From Micromussa lordhowensis (Eukaryota; Cnidaria; Anthozoa; Scleractinia; Lobophylliidae), in the NCBI GenBank assembly GCA_964020085.1, contig OZ026596.1:36270534-36334533 (forward strand): 64,000 bases of DNA, in the 5' to 3' direction. The notes beneath the pieces are model-generated. The model saw only the letters and a program-made list of their open reading frames with translations, ran no database searches and was not told the DNA's origin. Position 1 is the first letter of the stretch, and every line of letters begins with the position of its first letter. The translations under genes were made by a program, and so were the position numbers. Positions 43,734-55,001 of the stretch are shown piece after piece.

Positions 43734-46658
43734 TTGAGTGATGAGCCTGCTATTCCTACCTCCTTCCGGTCTAATGAGTATTCTAACCGTGAACTAGATC
43801 ACGACTGTACATCGGAACCATACCTAACTTTCAGTATACCTGAACTTAAGGGCTTTAAAATCGCCTTTGTCAATATTGTTAGTTTGCCTAAATACCTGGA
43901 CGAGCTTCGCTTAAGAATGCAATCTCAGACATTAGACATTCTAGCCTTAAGTGAAACTCGTCTTGACAACACCTTCACTGATTCTGCAGTATCAATAGAG
44001 GGCTACACACTTCTTAGGCGTGACCGTTGCAGAAGTGGTGGTGGTGTTGCCATGTACATTCGTAACGTAATCGAATATAAAACCAGATCCGATCTCTCTG
44101 ATCCAGATCTTGAGTTCTTGTGTATTGAAATACACAAACCCAAGGCCAAGCCATTTCTTCTTTCAAACTGGTATAGACCTCCGAATTCACCAATTGAGCT
44201 TTTCGATAAGTTCGAGGTCCTTCTGGGAAAGATTGAAGCGGAAAATATTGAATCAAATATACTAGGTGATATCAACTGTGACATGATGGGAGTTACCCCA
44301 GCTAATGAAACGAGACACTTAATTGAACTCTGTGAATCCTATCAATATGCTCAGTTGATCAAGGAGCCTACACGCGTCACATCAAGTTCTAAATCACTTA
44401 TCGACTTATTTCTTACCAATGAACCAGGCAAATTTGTTACATCAGGTGTGTCTCACATTGGTTGCAGCGATCACAGTTTAATCTATGTCTCTAGAAAATT
44501 AACATGCCCTAGGTCGCTCCCACGAATCTTTAAATCGAGGTAATACAAAAATTTTATGCCTGCTGACTTTATGAATGACATGGCGCTGGTTCCTTGGGAC
44601 AAAATTGAGCAGATTGATAACCCTATCAAAGCATGGGAGGTGTGGAAGCAATCATTTTTAGCGGTAGCAAACCTTCATGCACCTGTTAAGAAAAGGAGAG
44701 TTAGAAACTCTAAGGCTCCCTGGCTCATCCCGGAAATCAAACGATTAATGTGGGAAAGAGACAAAATAAAGCGAATCACAACCGTCACCGGTGATCAGTT
44801 AAAATGGGCAGAGTACAGGCGTCTTAAGAATCGTGTAAACCATTCTATTAAGGCCTCCAAGAAGAATTACTATCATTCCTACTTCGAGGATAATGTTGGG
44901 AAAGCTAAAGCGACTTGGAATGGAATCAATACATTATTATCGCGAAAGAAAAACTTTACACCGGCCTCAAAATTGATTATTGGTGACACGGTGATAACTG
45001 ACCCCCAGGAGCTAAGCAACACTTTCAACAGGCATTTTACTGATATTGGCCCTAACTTAGCGGCTAACATAAATCCCCCTCGAGTCAGTTTCCGTGACTT
45101 TATTGAATCTTGTGAGAGCACCTTCGAGCTTGAATTACTTACTATTGACGGACTGCGTAAACTTGTGAATGACATTCCTGTGGGCAAGGCTGATGGCCTC
45201 GATGGTATCCCAACTTGCCTCCTAAAAATGTCATTTACATTCATTGCATCTTCTCTGACGCATATTTTTAATCTAGTTATTTCCACTGGAATCATCCCCA
45301 AAGACTGGAAGAGTGCTAGAGTAACTCCAATTTTTAAAGCTGACTCGAAGGTTGACCCAGCCAATTACAGGCCAATCTCTGTGCTTTCTGTAATTGCCAA
45401 GCTCTTTGAAAAAAACATCTTTAACCAGGTATATGCATATCTAACTGTCAATAAGCTACTTTCAAAATATCAGTCTGGCTTTAGACCTTTGCACTCTACT
45501 CTTACAGCTCTTATTGATATCACTGACAACTGGTATCTCAACATCGACGATGGTTTGACAAATGCCATTCTGTTTATTGACTTAAAAAAGGCTTTTGATA
45601 CCATTGACCATGAGATCCTTTTGTCAAAATTGGAGCTGTATGGGTTTAAAGGTACAAGTCTTAATCTTTTCAGTGACTACCTCTCTGATAGAACTCAGGT
45701 TACAGTTATAAACAATGTAAATTCTGAAACTAGCTTTATAAGTTGTGGGGTGCCTCAGGGTTCAATCCTCGGCCCCCTACTATTCCTATTGTACATTAAT
45801 GATCTCCCAAACTGTAACCTTCTATCAGATGTGAGAATGTACGCCGATGACACGAATCTCACGTTTGCCTCCAAAGACCCTAACGAGTTGTTTTCATCCC
45901 TGACTCATGATTTAGGCAATTTGAAGCAATGGCTTGATTCTAACCGTTTAAGTCTAAATGTCCTCAAGACTAAATGTCTGTTTACAGGCACAAGGCAAAA
46001 AATCTCTTTGCTCCCTAGTGAACCACACATATGCCTTGACGGGCACTCAATTGAAAGAGTCAATAGTTACAAATGCCTAGGCGTTCATGTTGATGAGATA
46101 CTCTCGTGGGAGGCCCACATCTCCGAAGTCATCGGCAAAGTTGCCAAAATACTAGCTGCCTTGAGAAAGCTAAGACCGATATGTCACCAGAGTACTCTTC
46201 TCACAATTTACAAGTCATTGGTTCTTCCACATCTCGATTATTGCAGTGCTGTCTGGGGCAGTATCGGAAATGGCCTCAGCCAAAAACTAGAGAAACTGCA
46301 AAACAAGGCTGCACGAATAATAACAGGGTCTAGTTGGGATGCCAGATCCGCCCTGATTCTTCATGCCCTTAAATGGAATAGCCTCGCTGACAGACGTGCA
46401 AAACAGCTAAAATCTCTAATGTTTAAAACTGTAAATAACCTTGTACCCGAATACCTGTCTGACAAATTCGCCAAGGTTAATACCATCCACAGGTATAATC
46501 TTCAAAGTGCACAACTTAACCTGTTTATTCCGCGACCGAACACTGAGGCCCTCAAGAAAAGTTTTCGTTATAGGGGCGCGGTAACATGGAACAGTCTGTC
46601 AGCGGAGGCTAAGCAGGCCACTACTTTAAATAGTTTTTATTCCGCTATTATACATTAG
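43734..46658 (+). pseudogene. LINE ORF2: AP endonuclease + reverse transcriptase, one in-frame stop
   Basis: One frame is open for 975 codons except for TAA at 44,541-44,543, between the two domains. Endonuclease landmarks are LALSETRLD, NWYRPP, LGDINCD and CSDHSLI. Reverse transcriptase landmarks are DLKKAFDTIDHEIL (motif A), GVPQGSILGPLLF (B) and MYADDTNLTF (C, the YADD active site). The C-terminus has TWNSLSAEAK. All catalytic residues I can identify are intact, so the copy is young. The stop is consistent with one C-to-T change in a CAA codon. Confidence 0.85.
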
Positions 46659-46828
46659 AATTCTCCTTTTTTTCTAGTATTTATTATAGGATTTTTCAAT
46701 AATGTTTGTAATTTTTAAGTCTTAGCTTTTTATACTAGGTTTAATATGCACAGCTCTTTAGAAGACCACTTTGTAGTGAAAGGATCCCGTGGTTAAATAA
46801 AGCTATATTATTATTATTATTATTATTT

Positions 46829-47586
46829 TACATTATATCAGATCTTCTCTTTTACATTCTGTTAGCAAGATAATATTATTATGATGTTAGGTATGTCTGA
46901 GTCATGATGGGTTAAACATGTTGAAATTGTTAAAATGTATTAAAATTGTTGATGTTCAAATGCTCTATGTATTTTCCCCTTTGTATGTAATGGTATGTAA
47001 AAACTCAAGTAAAAATGTACCAGAACTGTGAGGGTATGGTTTCAAATCACCTCTGTGCCTGATTAAACCACATTTGGGAATTAGAACTGATGACACATTG
47101 TAATTTTTACTCCTATAGCAAGCCAATCCCTGCCACCATCCCCCCCCCCCTGCCTTTCACCCAACCCCTAAAAAGTAAAAATGTGGCTCCATTTCATCTG
47201 GTTGGGGTATAAAAGACTTACTTGCATGAAAATATATTTTACAAGCAGATTCTGTTCCTTATCGGGATTTGTAAACACAAGGTCACCTCACTGTGGGAGG
47301 TTTTCAACTTCGTTAAACAAAGGCTCAAAGAATTGCAAATGCCCAGAAAGAAAAATTAACAGTTGGTTCATGCTTTAGCATGGTGTATGTCGAGTTGTAA
47401 TGCACACAGAAGCGTAAGAGTTGGTAGGGGCTGTGCCTTGTATATGGTACATGTAGCTTCTTAAGTGGTCTCCAAACTTTCCTAGTACATCATAACTAGA
47501 TATGCACACATCTAAATATCCAATATTGCATCATAACATTCCTGATCATTACATTTTCTGTGAAGAAAGAGTAAGGTTAAGATGTC
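46829..47586. other. Intergenic, no gene seen
   Basis: AT-rich unique sequence with a short C-run near 47,140-47,150. No ORF or structured repeat is supported. Confidence 0.4.
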
Positions 47587-47590
47587 TTAA

Positions 47591-48211
47591 AGTGGTACTA
47601 TGACCTAAATCGCATCTTTCCAATCGAAGCCTTTTTAAAATATAAACAAGTAGTCTGTATGAGAAGTAAAATGCTGTTTATTGTTCGCAAATATCTCTTT
47701 GTTCCAGAGATATTCATTACAAGTTTTTAAAATATGCAAATTAGCCATGACGTCATACAGTCAACCAAATATGAAAAAAGATATCTCGGTCAATTTCTAT
47801 CAGAAATATTTGATTCTTTGCAGAAGATTCTACTAAATGAACTTAGCAGCTTTGTTACCATGGCAACATACTGCGTTCCAGACCTCCCCAATATTAAATG
47901 CATTTCTGGCCACCTATAGCGATCCATTGTCATATTTGCAAATGATGCCTGATATGCATTATCCAGCAGGCATATAAATATGTTAGCTGGAGTTTGTGGC
48001 CTTATTTACCATTTTATGAGCTGAAAATCCCTCGCATATTGAAATCAAGTGGGTGGGGAATGGTAAAGAGTGAGTTGCCATGGGAAGATATATTTTTATA
48101 GCCTTAGGTGTGTTTTCCTGTAGAACTATTAGCCTACCAAGTTTCAACGGTCTGCGCTGCAAATTGGCCAAGACAGCTCTATTTATATACTTGATATAAT
48201 ACTGGGTTGAG

Positions 48212-48270
<59 letters not shown>

Positions 48271-48384
48271 CTCCAAAATTAATGCAGATATTTACAAATG
48301 GCAAACGGCGTTTTTATCCTTCCATGGAATTCTATGTGATACATGTAAAAAATAAAAGGGTAAAAATTGGATCATAGTACCACT
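47591..48384. mobile_element. 794-bp MITE with TTAA target duplication
   Basis: Ends AGTGGTACTATGA and its inverse are flanked by TTAA (47,587-47,590 and 48,385-48,388). The arms are long and diverged: TATGCAAATTAGCCATGACG, with GTCATACA, is mirrored on the right by a TGACATCATC word and CATTTGCATATTTTACA. TTAA duplications are used by piggyBac and Kolobok elements. The ORFs inside are from the arms. Confidence 0.75.
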
Positions 48385-48599
48385 TTAATTAAGTGTTGTA
48401 TTTTGTTCAGCAAGCATGACATGTTGGTGACAAGGATGTACTTCACTGGCAACTGTACATTATAACATGCCATGCAATTGGCATGGGCAACAAAGATTAC
48501 AATACATGCTCGTTTGTACTGAATTTGATTGCATGGATTTGCTTGCGTTGTTACAACTCTTAATACTATTTCTAGCGATCACTGGTCAATTTTAGAATG

Positions 48600-49913
48600 T
48601 CATGTCAACAAATCCTCCATTCCCTCTAAGAGTTTGAGGTACAATTCATTGGCTGATTCGGGAGAGTCGGGTAGCTCGAGAATGAGTTCTGCCATCAAAA
48701 TGGTGGCAAGCTGGGCAAACGAGGGCAGACAATCAGGAATGGGGGAGCAAGAGCAAAGATCCTCAGCAACATCAATGTCACTGTTGTCAAAAGCATGCTT
48801 GCAATCTCTTGTTTGTTTTGACACCAAAGAAGGAAGGAAGAGCAGACTATCCGGTATACCTGCAGGTGAGTCGGGGTTAGAAGAGGGTCTTATGCGATGC
48901 ACATTCCAGTGTATTGCAACTCTCTGTAGTTCGGCACATATAACAGGCATGTAACAGAACTTCAAGCATTCAACATGAAGTACATCACCATCGGAATACA
49001 GACCTCCATCTCTCAAGCTTTTGAAATGATTAATCCACCAGTCCGTGGAATTTTTCCGTAGTTTTCCCCACCAAGCCTCGATTCTCTGGTTTGAAACTGA
49101 CTTTCCGTACATAAAACTATTATCACCAGCAAAGGAATCAGTTCCGTGTCGTCTTAGAAAACGTTGGATGCCTGCAACTTTGACGTTTTCTGTTCCATAA
49201 TCAGTACGCACTATTGATGGAGCTCCTCCAACCTGTCTGATAGTATCAAGGAAATACTTTGCAACAAGACGAGAATCATTATTTGTTGTAGCTACTTCAA
49301 GCCACATAATACGTCGACTGAACCCGTCTACACACCCATGGATACAAAATCCAAAAGGTTTAAGCTTATCGTATCCATCAAGGTGCCACAAAAAATTTGG
49401 CCCTTTAGCTTTATATTGCCTTCGTCGTAGTCTTCTGCTCAGTCTCTGAGAGACTCCCTCTGGATCTACAATCCTCAGAGCATGCCGCACTGTTTCTCTA
49501 CTAACAACGATTCTGTGGTCATTCCTTAGACGTTGCCACATTGTACGATAACCGATAGATTTTCCACTTGCTTCTATTTCTTGTTGGATAGTCCTGATGA
49601 CTAAGCCTAAATTGGAGTTAGCCCCCCTTCTCCTTAGGCCTTTCCTCTGCAATATCCTTTTCAGCTGCCGCAAACTGATCTTCATTCCATGGACAAGGGT
49701 CAAAAATGCAACAATTTCAACATGCTGCAGTCCCAGATGAAAATACCTTTCTATAAGTTCATCACGATTTGCGTTTCCATGTTCTCCTAAAGCAGGTATG
49801 TATCGTTCGAGAGACCCATTGGCAGTAGAGATGACACAACATGATAGAAACAAAATGAATAGCATGGGAGTGATGCTCATTGAGTCTGCCATTTTGCTGC
49901 ATGAGAAATTCAC
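48600..49913 (-). CDS. Integrase-core (rve-like DDE) protein, 437 aa, with hydrophobic N-terminus
   Basis: Single exon, intact. A helix-turn-helix-like block (~residues 60-105, with ISLRQLKRILQRKGLRRRG) precedes an integrase core. Acidic residues sit in LWHLDGYDKLKPFG, then RTDYGTEN, then SNQRIEAWWGKLRK, the D-D-E layout, with GCVDGFSRRI between. This belongs to the animal integrase-core family of domesticated or mobile DDE proteins. The start could be 49,913 or MADSMSI at 49,892. The segment MLFILFLSCCVISTANG looks like a signal peptide, odd for a nuclear enzyme. The C-terminus (~100 aa, SPIPDCLP and LLEGMEDL) is unrecognised. An 8-bp minisatellite lies directly upstream. Confidence 0.75.
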   Translation of the reverse strand: MNFSCSKMADSMSITPMLFILFLSCCVISTANGSLERYIPALGEHGNANRDELIERYFHLGLQHVEIVAFLTLVHGMKISLRQLKRILQRKGLRRRGANSNLGLVIRTIQQEIEASGKSIGYRTMWQRLRNDHRIVVSRETVRHALRIVDPEGVSQRLSRRLRRRQYKAKGPNFLWHLDGYDKLKPFGFCIHGCVDGFSRRIMWLEVATTNNDSRLVAKYFLDTIRQVGGAPSIVRTDYGTENVKVAGIQRFLRRHGTDSFAGDNSFMYGKSVSNQRIEAWWGKLRKNSTDWWINHFKSLRDGGLYSDGDVLHVECLKFCYMPVICAELQRVAIHWNVHRIRPSSNPDSPAGIPDSLLFLPSLVSKQTRDCKHAFDNSDIDVAEDLCSCSPIPDCLPSFAQLATILMAELILELPDSPESANELYLKLLEGMEDLLT

Positions 49914-49959
49914 ACCGCGATCTTATTGACCAGCGAACTCAGCTCGGGAAAGAACTCAG

Positions 49960-50197
49960 GAACTCAAGAACACAAGAACACAAGAACTATAGAACGCAAG
50001 AACTCAGGAACTCAGGAACTCGGGAACTCGGGAACTCGGGAACTCGGGAACTCGGAAACTCGGAAACTCGGAAACTCGGAAACTCGGAAACTCGGAAACT
50101 CGGAAACTCGGAAACTCGGAAACTGGGAAACTGGGAAACTGGGAAACTCGGAAACTTAGGAACTCAGGATGGCCCCTAGAGGGCTCCGTAGAATCCT
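49960..50197. repeat. 8-bp minisatellite element, second copy
   Basis: Tandem GGAACTCG then GGAAACTC units (8 bp) end in GGCCCCTAGAGGGCTCCGTA, the inverse of the flank at 38,558. It lies between the integrase-core start codon and upstream unique sequence, so probably in its promoter or 5' UTR. Confidence 0.8.
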
Positions 50198-51040
50198 CAA
50201 TTAAATCTCTCCTTTATAGAGCTTCTCGAAAGCGTCCAATTAAAAAGTTGTGGTCAAAGGAAAAGTTCAAACCATTAAGCGACCTGGGCATTCACCATGC
50301 ATCGGAACGAGTTCACGCATAAAATATCTACTGTAATGATGGCCGCCGCTCTAAGAAAAAAAATTCTAATTTTGGCGTTCCGTGACCAAAACAGCTCATT
50401 CAAGATCTCTTTTTAAAGCTCTCCATATGACCTGTATTCAAAAATACACAAGCTTAAGCTTACAAAATTTGAAAATACGTTGCGAGGAAGCCAAATCTAT
50501 AAAATGTCTGCGGTGATTACTTGAAAATCATTCTCACATCGCGAACAAAAGGATACGTTCACAAGTCAGTTTGACCATGGTCCCTTAATTGCAGTATTGT
50601 TCCCGTCTTTTGAAGTCTCTTTGAGGTCTCCTTCCAAAATATCCCACCTTTTTCAAACTGAATGAAACCAAAATTTTTTCGAGATGCTTTTGGATGCTAC
50701 CGAAAGCAATGCCCCAAGGAATAAACTGAGCCTTCAAGCTACAACATCCAGTGGTATAAGCCATTTCAGAAAGACACATTTAAAGCGGCGTGAAGTTGTA
50801 ATGTACGACCCGACACCCATAATGCTTTTAAACTGGAACATTTCAATCTAGCTAAGCCAGTCATGTTGGTCATGTAACTAACATCAGGTACTTTCCTGTG
50901 TTTACAGACTTTGAAATAATGATGTACACAAAATATGTTTTCTTTACTCAAACATTGTGCTGTATTGGCACATGTTGTGTGCCTATATATCTTATGTTTC
51001 AAAACAAACATTTTGCTGATCACATTTGCATCCTATTGCA
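50198..51040. other. Intergenic, no gene seen
   Basis: Unique AT-rich sequence with no coding or structured repeat that I can support. Confidence 0.35.
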
Positions 51041-51475
51041 GACCACTGGGACAAAATTCTTGCCTACAAAAGGCACCACATGCACCATGCTGGTGTCTAC
51101 TCGAATATATTTTGTGGTATAGTATACTAAGAGAAACATGGAAAAAACGACTTGTGCCAGCTTATCTCACTGGTATACCATATTGATGGTGCTCCTGCTG
51201 TCAAGTCTAAAACAATGAATCTATGGCCCATACAGTGCTTTGTTGTGGAATTCCCACCTGAACTCAGGTATTCATTTTCAAATGTTTTAGTTTGTGGTTT
51301 GTCTTGTGGACCAAAAAAACCTGACCTGAAGATTTTCCAAGAAAAATTTGTCCAGGAAATAGAGGAACTTCAAGGTGGTCAAATAAAAGTGGTTGCACCT
51401 GGTGCAGAAAATACTGTGGAAACAGTTGATATTCATGGCCTTTTAGCTGATTTAGTGGTCGGTACTATTTGTTAG
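51041..51475 (+). pseudogene. Fragment of a Tnp2/CACTA-like transposase-domain protein
   Basis: From ~51,170 the frame encodes YHIDGAPAVKSKTMNLWPIQ, FVVEFPPELRYSF and CGPKKPDLKIFQEKFVQEI, and stops at 51,475. The pattern (D-G-x-P near a WPI block, then an LRY block, then KPD with an F block) recalls the DDE region of animal Tnp2-like (CACTA/EnSpm) transposases. Upstream coding is lost in a different frame, and no zinc-finger or C-terminal part remains. Confidence 0.5.
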
Positions 51476-51494
51476 ATCGTGCTAGCGTTACAGT

Positions 51495-51790
51495 ACTGTG
51501 CAAAAGTAATGCAAGCGATAATCGCTGAATATCGCGCTTTGTTCCCGTGATTTATCGCCGATAAATCAGCGAGATATTGGTCGAATCGGCGAGCATCAAA
51601 ACGATAAATTAGTAATAAATCGTCGTGATCTTCATGATATATCGCTGTGATATCGTTCAAGCGAGAAATCGCTGCCACGATATCTCGTACAGCAAAACGA
51701 TATGTCGCAGCGATATATCATCAATCATTGTAGAGAAGTTCGCTATAACGATATATCATAGTGATGCCGTTATGTATGATGAGTTAGTGT
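51495..51790. repeat. CGATATATCG/CGATAAATC palindrome-rich segment
   Basis: Many short self-complementary words (CGATATATC, TCGCTGTGATATCG, GATTTATCGCCGATAAATC) in ~300 bp. Possibly the body of a small palindromic transposon; no clean ends were found. Confidence 0.45.
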
Positions 51791-52057
51791 TGAATGTAAT
51801 GAACACAGTCGAGGAATAACTGAATATAAGCTTACTTTTGGTACAGCTTGCGTATAAATTTAGCCGAAATAGTTTTTTAAATCGAAGCTATGATTGACTC
51901 CTCTAAAGCCTAAATAAACTTACCTCGTTACACTGCAGCGACTGAGACTGTGAAGGTGATTCCACAACCCAAAAGCATTGCATTTTCTCTTTTGTTTCGT
52001 TATCAGAGCCGAGAGAGCGGCAAAGTCAAACTTCAGGTTTGCCGTCAGACAATTTCA

Positions 52058-52581
52058 AGGGCCGATTTACACGATACAACTTTGTCGCTCGCGACAAGCT
52101 TACGACAGGTCTGCGACATGATTTAGGACCATTTACACGCGCACGACATTTTCACTTACAAAATTAAATATGCAAAAGTTTGCACCGGGATTTTCAGAGT
52201 GAAAGTTCTAACAAACGGTAAACAAATGTTTTTGCTGTCGTGCGTTTTGGAAAAGCTTTCTAACGAGCTGTTTTTCGCTTTAATCTGTTCAGTACTTTTC
52301 AAGAAATGAGTTCATGTGATTCAGTCAACAACAACTTTGTCCACCATTTTGATTTTGATTCGTCCCCTACTCAGAAGAAATTTGCCACAAAATACGTCAT
52401 TTTCTATCGATTTCGGCTACGATTGTCGTAGTGTTTTAAAACATCTTTTAAAACCCTATTTTTTTTATGTACAGAACAGTCGTAAGCGAGTTGTAAGTTT
52501 GATTTACACGAAACAATTCGTGTCGTAGGCCTGTCGTAAGCTTGCCGCATGCGAGAAAGTCGTACCGTGTAAATCGGCCCT
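52058..52581. mobile_element. 524-bp MITE with GGGCCGATTTACACG termini
   Basis: The left end AGGGCCGATTTACACGATAC is mirrored by the inverse of GTACCGTGTAAATCGGCCCT at the right. Inner words CGACAAGCTTACGACAGG and CTGTCGTAAGCTTG continue the inverted repeat. A target duplication is not evident. No coding content. Confidence 0.7.
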
Positions 52582-52737
52582 AAAGAAACACAAAGTTTCC
52601 CAGTTGGACCCCAGTCTCCGCACAGCGAAGGGGCAGTTATATTACCATAGCAACAGCATTTACGCTTGTCATAATCGCGTGTTATTCGATCTGTGTAGAG
52701 TGTTTGTCATTCACTTTTAAACAATCTTGATGTTATC

Positions 52738-52980
52738 ATGGCTAAAGTTATGAATTATACAAGAACTCGAATAGAGCTCCTACAGAAGCAAGGTCTTCAG
52801 CCAGCTGAAATCTTAAGGTTATCAAAAACCGAAGGTTTAGCTGTCAGTCTTGCTAGTGTTGTTACACGCTCAAATCAAATCAGAAAACGTTTACTGAAGC
52901 ACAAGCTCTGTACTCCTCAAATATTCTTCGAGCACACACATTTTCTCGCTCAAGTTCCCAACATACATTGCGGTTCATAA
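52738..52980 (+). CDS. Short HTH-like ORF, 80 aa, possible transposase N-terminus
   Basis: The ORF starts at the first ATG after the MITE and reads RTRIELLQKQGLQPAEILRL and GLAVSLASVV. This resembles the first helix-turn-helix of Tc1-like or other transposon DNA-binding proteins. No DDE part follows. It could be a truncated remnant or a chance ORF. Confidence 0.35.
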   Translation: MAKVMNYTRTRIELLQKQGLQPAEILRLSKTEGLAVSLASVVTRSNQIRKRLLKHKLCTPQIFFEHTHFLAQVPNIHCGS

Positions 52981-53184
52981 GCCTGCAGTCACAAACTCAA
53001 CAAAACATGTCACGCACCCTACACACTTCCCCACCAAAAATGAAAGTGTTCTAAATACTACAAAACTATTTATCAGAGTTCTTGGCAACTACACTGTAAA
53101 TGTTGCTTAACAGTGTCTCCTTTAGCGCCTTGCACGCTTTTCTCTTGAATGTTCAGGTCTTAGATAAGGTTCCTCTCATGCCCT

Positions 53185-54866
53185 CTAGTAGTAGGCAGGT
53201 TGTAAACAGCATGGCCACACCCAGAAATAAAGGGGCACCCCAGGATGAATAGCTACCATGGCTGGGGCTTGGATGGAGTTAACGAATGAACTGCCGACTA
53301 CTGGCTCAGCACACTGGTACTGTGGGTTTCCAAGGGAGTTGTAAGTCAGGATCTGCGGCGGTCTTCTCTGGCGCTGCGGCCGAGTCCGCACGTCCTGCTC
53401 AGCAATGTCCTCCCCCTCTGATTGTTCAGTTTCGTCATTTTCAGTACTCCCTTCGTTTGTAGGTTGCATTTCGTCTGATGGCCCATTGGTGCCCTCCGGA
53501 GTCGCATGATTCGCGACTGAAGCTGAAGGCAAGTCCTCTTCTGGAGACACTGACTTTGAAGCTCTTACTTCAGTAGATATTTCTTTCACAAGGTCCACAC
53601 TACCGAAATCTTCTTCTTCTCCCGAGCTCTGTAAGTCATTTCCCGATACAGACAAAGGTTTTTTCTCTGTTGTTGTTTTTCGGGGTCTTGTACCAAATCC
53701 CAGGTTTGGGGCATCTAACTCTAGTGAGTCACAAGGAAGTAGTAAATTCCGATAGAGCACTCTTGTACGGCCACCCCCACTCCCAGGCTTAACTTTGTAA
53801 GCTGGACTTTGAACTCCCATTCGTTCAACTACAACATGGATAACGTGCTCCCAGTGGGATCGTAATTTTCCGGGTCCACCGCGCTCTGTTAGGTTCCTAA
53901 CTAGCACCCTATCGCCTGGCTGGAGAACTCCACCTCAGACTCTTTTGTTGTAATATTCCTTGCCGCGCTCGGCGATCTTCTTCGCATTCTGTTGAGCTAT
54001 CTGGTATGCCTCCTTCATATCATACTGCCAATTTTGGACGTAAGTGTTGTAATCTCCCTTTGCGCAATCATGATTCAAATTGAACACTAGGTCGATGGGT
54101 AGGCGCGGTGTTCATCCAAACAAGAAAAAATACGGAGCGTATCCTGTCGCCTCATGCTTGGTGCAGTTGTACGCGTGAATCATCTTGTTGAGCGATTCAT
54201 CCCACTTTCGTTTCTTCAGGTCTGGGAGTGTTTGCAGCATAGACAATAGCGTGCGGTTCATCCTCTCCACTTGCCCATTCCCTTGCGGGTGGTAGGGGCT
54301 GGTGCGAGACTTGGAAACGCCAGACAGTTTATGCAAGGCGGAAGAGATTGTTCTCAAATTCTCCCCCTTGATCACTGTGTATACGGGCTGGAAATCCAAA
54401 TCGTGGTACAAAGTCATTGTATATTTTTTCAGCCACCGTTCATGCTGTCTTGTTTCGGGTTGGGTAGGCCTGTGCAAACCTTGTGAAATGATCTACTATC
54501 AGCAAAATGTACTCAAATCCCTGTTGGCTTTTCTCCAAATGGAGAAAGTCTATAGACACCATCTCAAAAGGGGCAGTCGTAATGATCTCCATTGGTGCTC
54601 TAGGGGGGGGTTTGGGGCTTCTTTTGCTGGATGCAGCGACATTTGTTGGCAATGAAGTACTCAATTTCCTCTTGCATGTAAGGCCAATAGAACCTGGACC
54701 TCGCCAAATCCACCACTCGATCTGCACCCAGGTGACCCATTTCAATGTGGAGCTCCTGGTAAACTAGCTGCTTAAACTTTGTAGGTAATACTAATTGTAA
54801 TCGACTCTTAGTTTGGCGCCACAGAATCCCGTCCGCTGATATGTGGAGTTTATTCCATGCTCTCAA
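53185..54866 (-). pseudogene. Ty3/gypsy integrase region, decayed
   Basis: Pieces in order on the minus strand: the HHCC zinc-binding domain (HIEMGHLGADRV, then CRC), the core start with VSIDFLHLE, the core end with [15 protein letters not shown] (the glutamate of D-D-E), and a C-terminal GDR-type module (VLVRNLTERGGPGKLRSHWE), followed by an acidic tail (SGEEEDFG, ENDETEQSEGED). Frameshifts lie near 54,440-54,480 and in the second-aspartate region near 54,360. A TGA interrupts at 53,935-53,937. No 3' LTR was recognised downstream. Confidence 0.75.
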
Positions 54867-55001
54867 GTAACAAGATGTTGTACAAGTCTCGTTTTTCCGT
54901 TCTCCTCCTGATGGGGGATATCCCCGTTTCTTGTATATTAAGATTCTTGAGATATCGGGGTCTTCCCGTTGAGCTCTTTGTATTTCTTCTGAAGTAAGTT
55001 G

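Larger units (their letters stand above)
43400..46828 (+). mobile_element. CR1/L2-like LINE, 5'-truncated
   Basis: Contains the end of an ORF1-type esterase-like protein, then a full AP endonuclease and reverse transcriptase, an AATAAAG word near 46,796 and a terminal (ATT)n run at 46,806-46,828. The 3' microsatellite tail is usual for CR1/L2 elements. The 5' end is missing. Target duplication not determined. Confidence 0.8.

Noticed and set aside
44879..45364. 161-aa minus-strand ORF
   Set aside because: Antisense to the LINE reverse transcriptase.
48529..48954. 141-aa plus-strand ORF
   Set aside because: Antisense to the C-terminal part of the integrase-core protein; no independent support.
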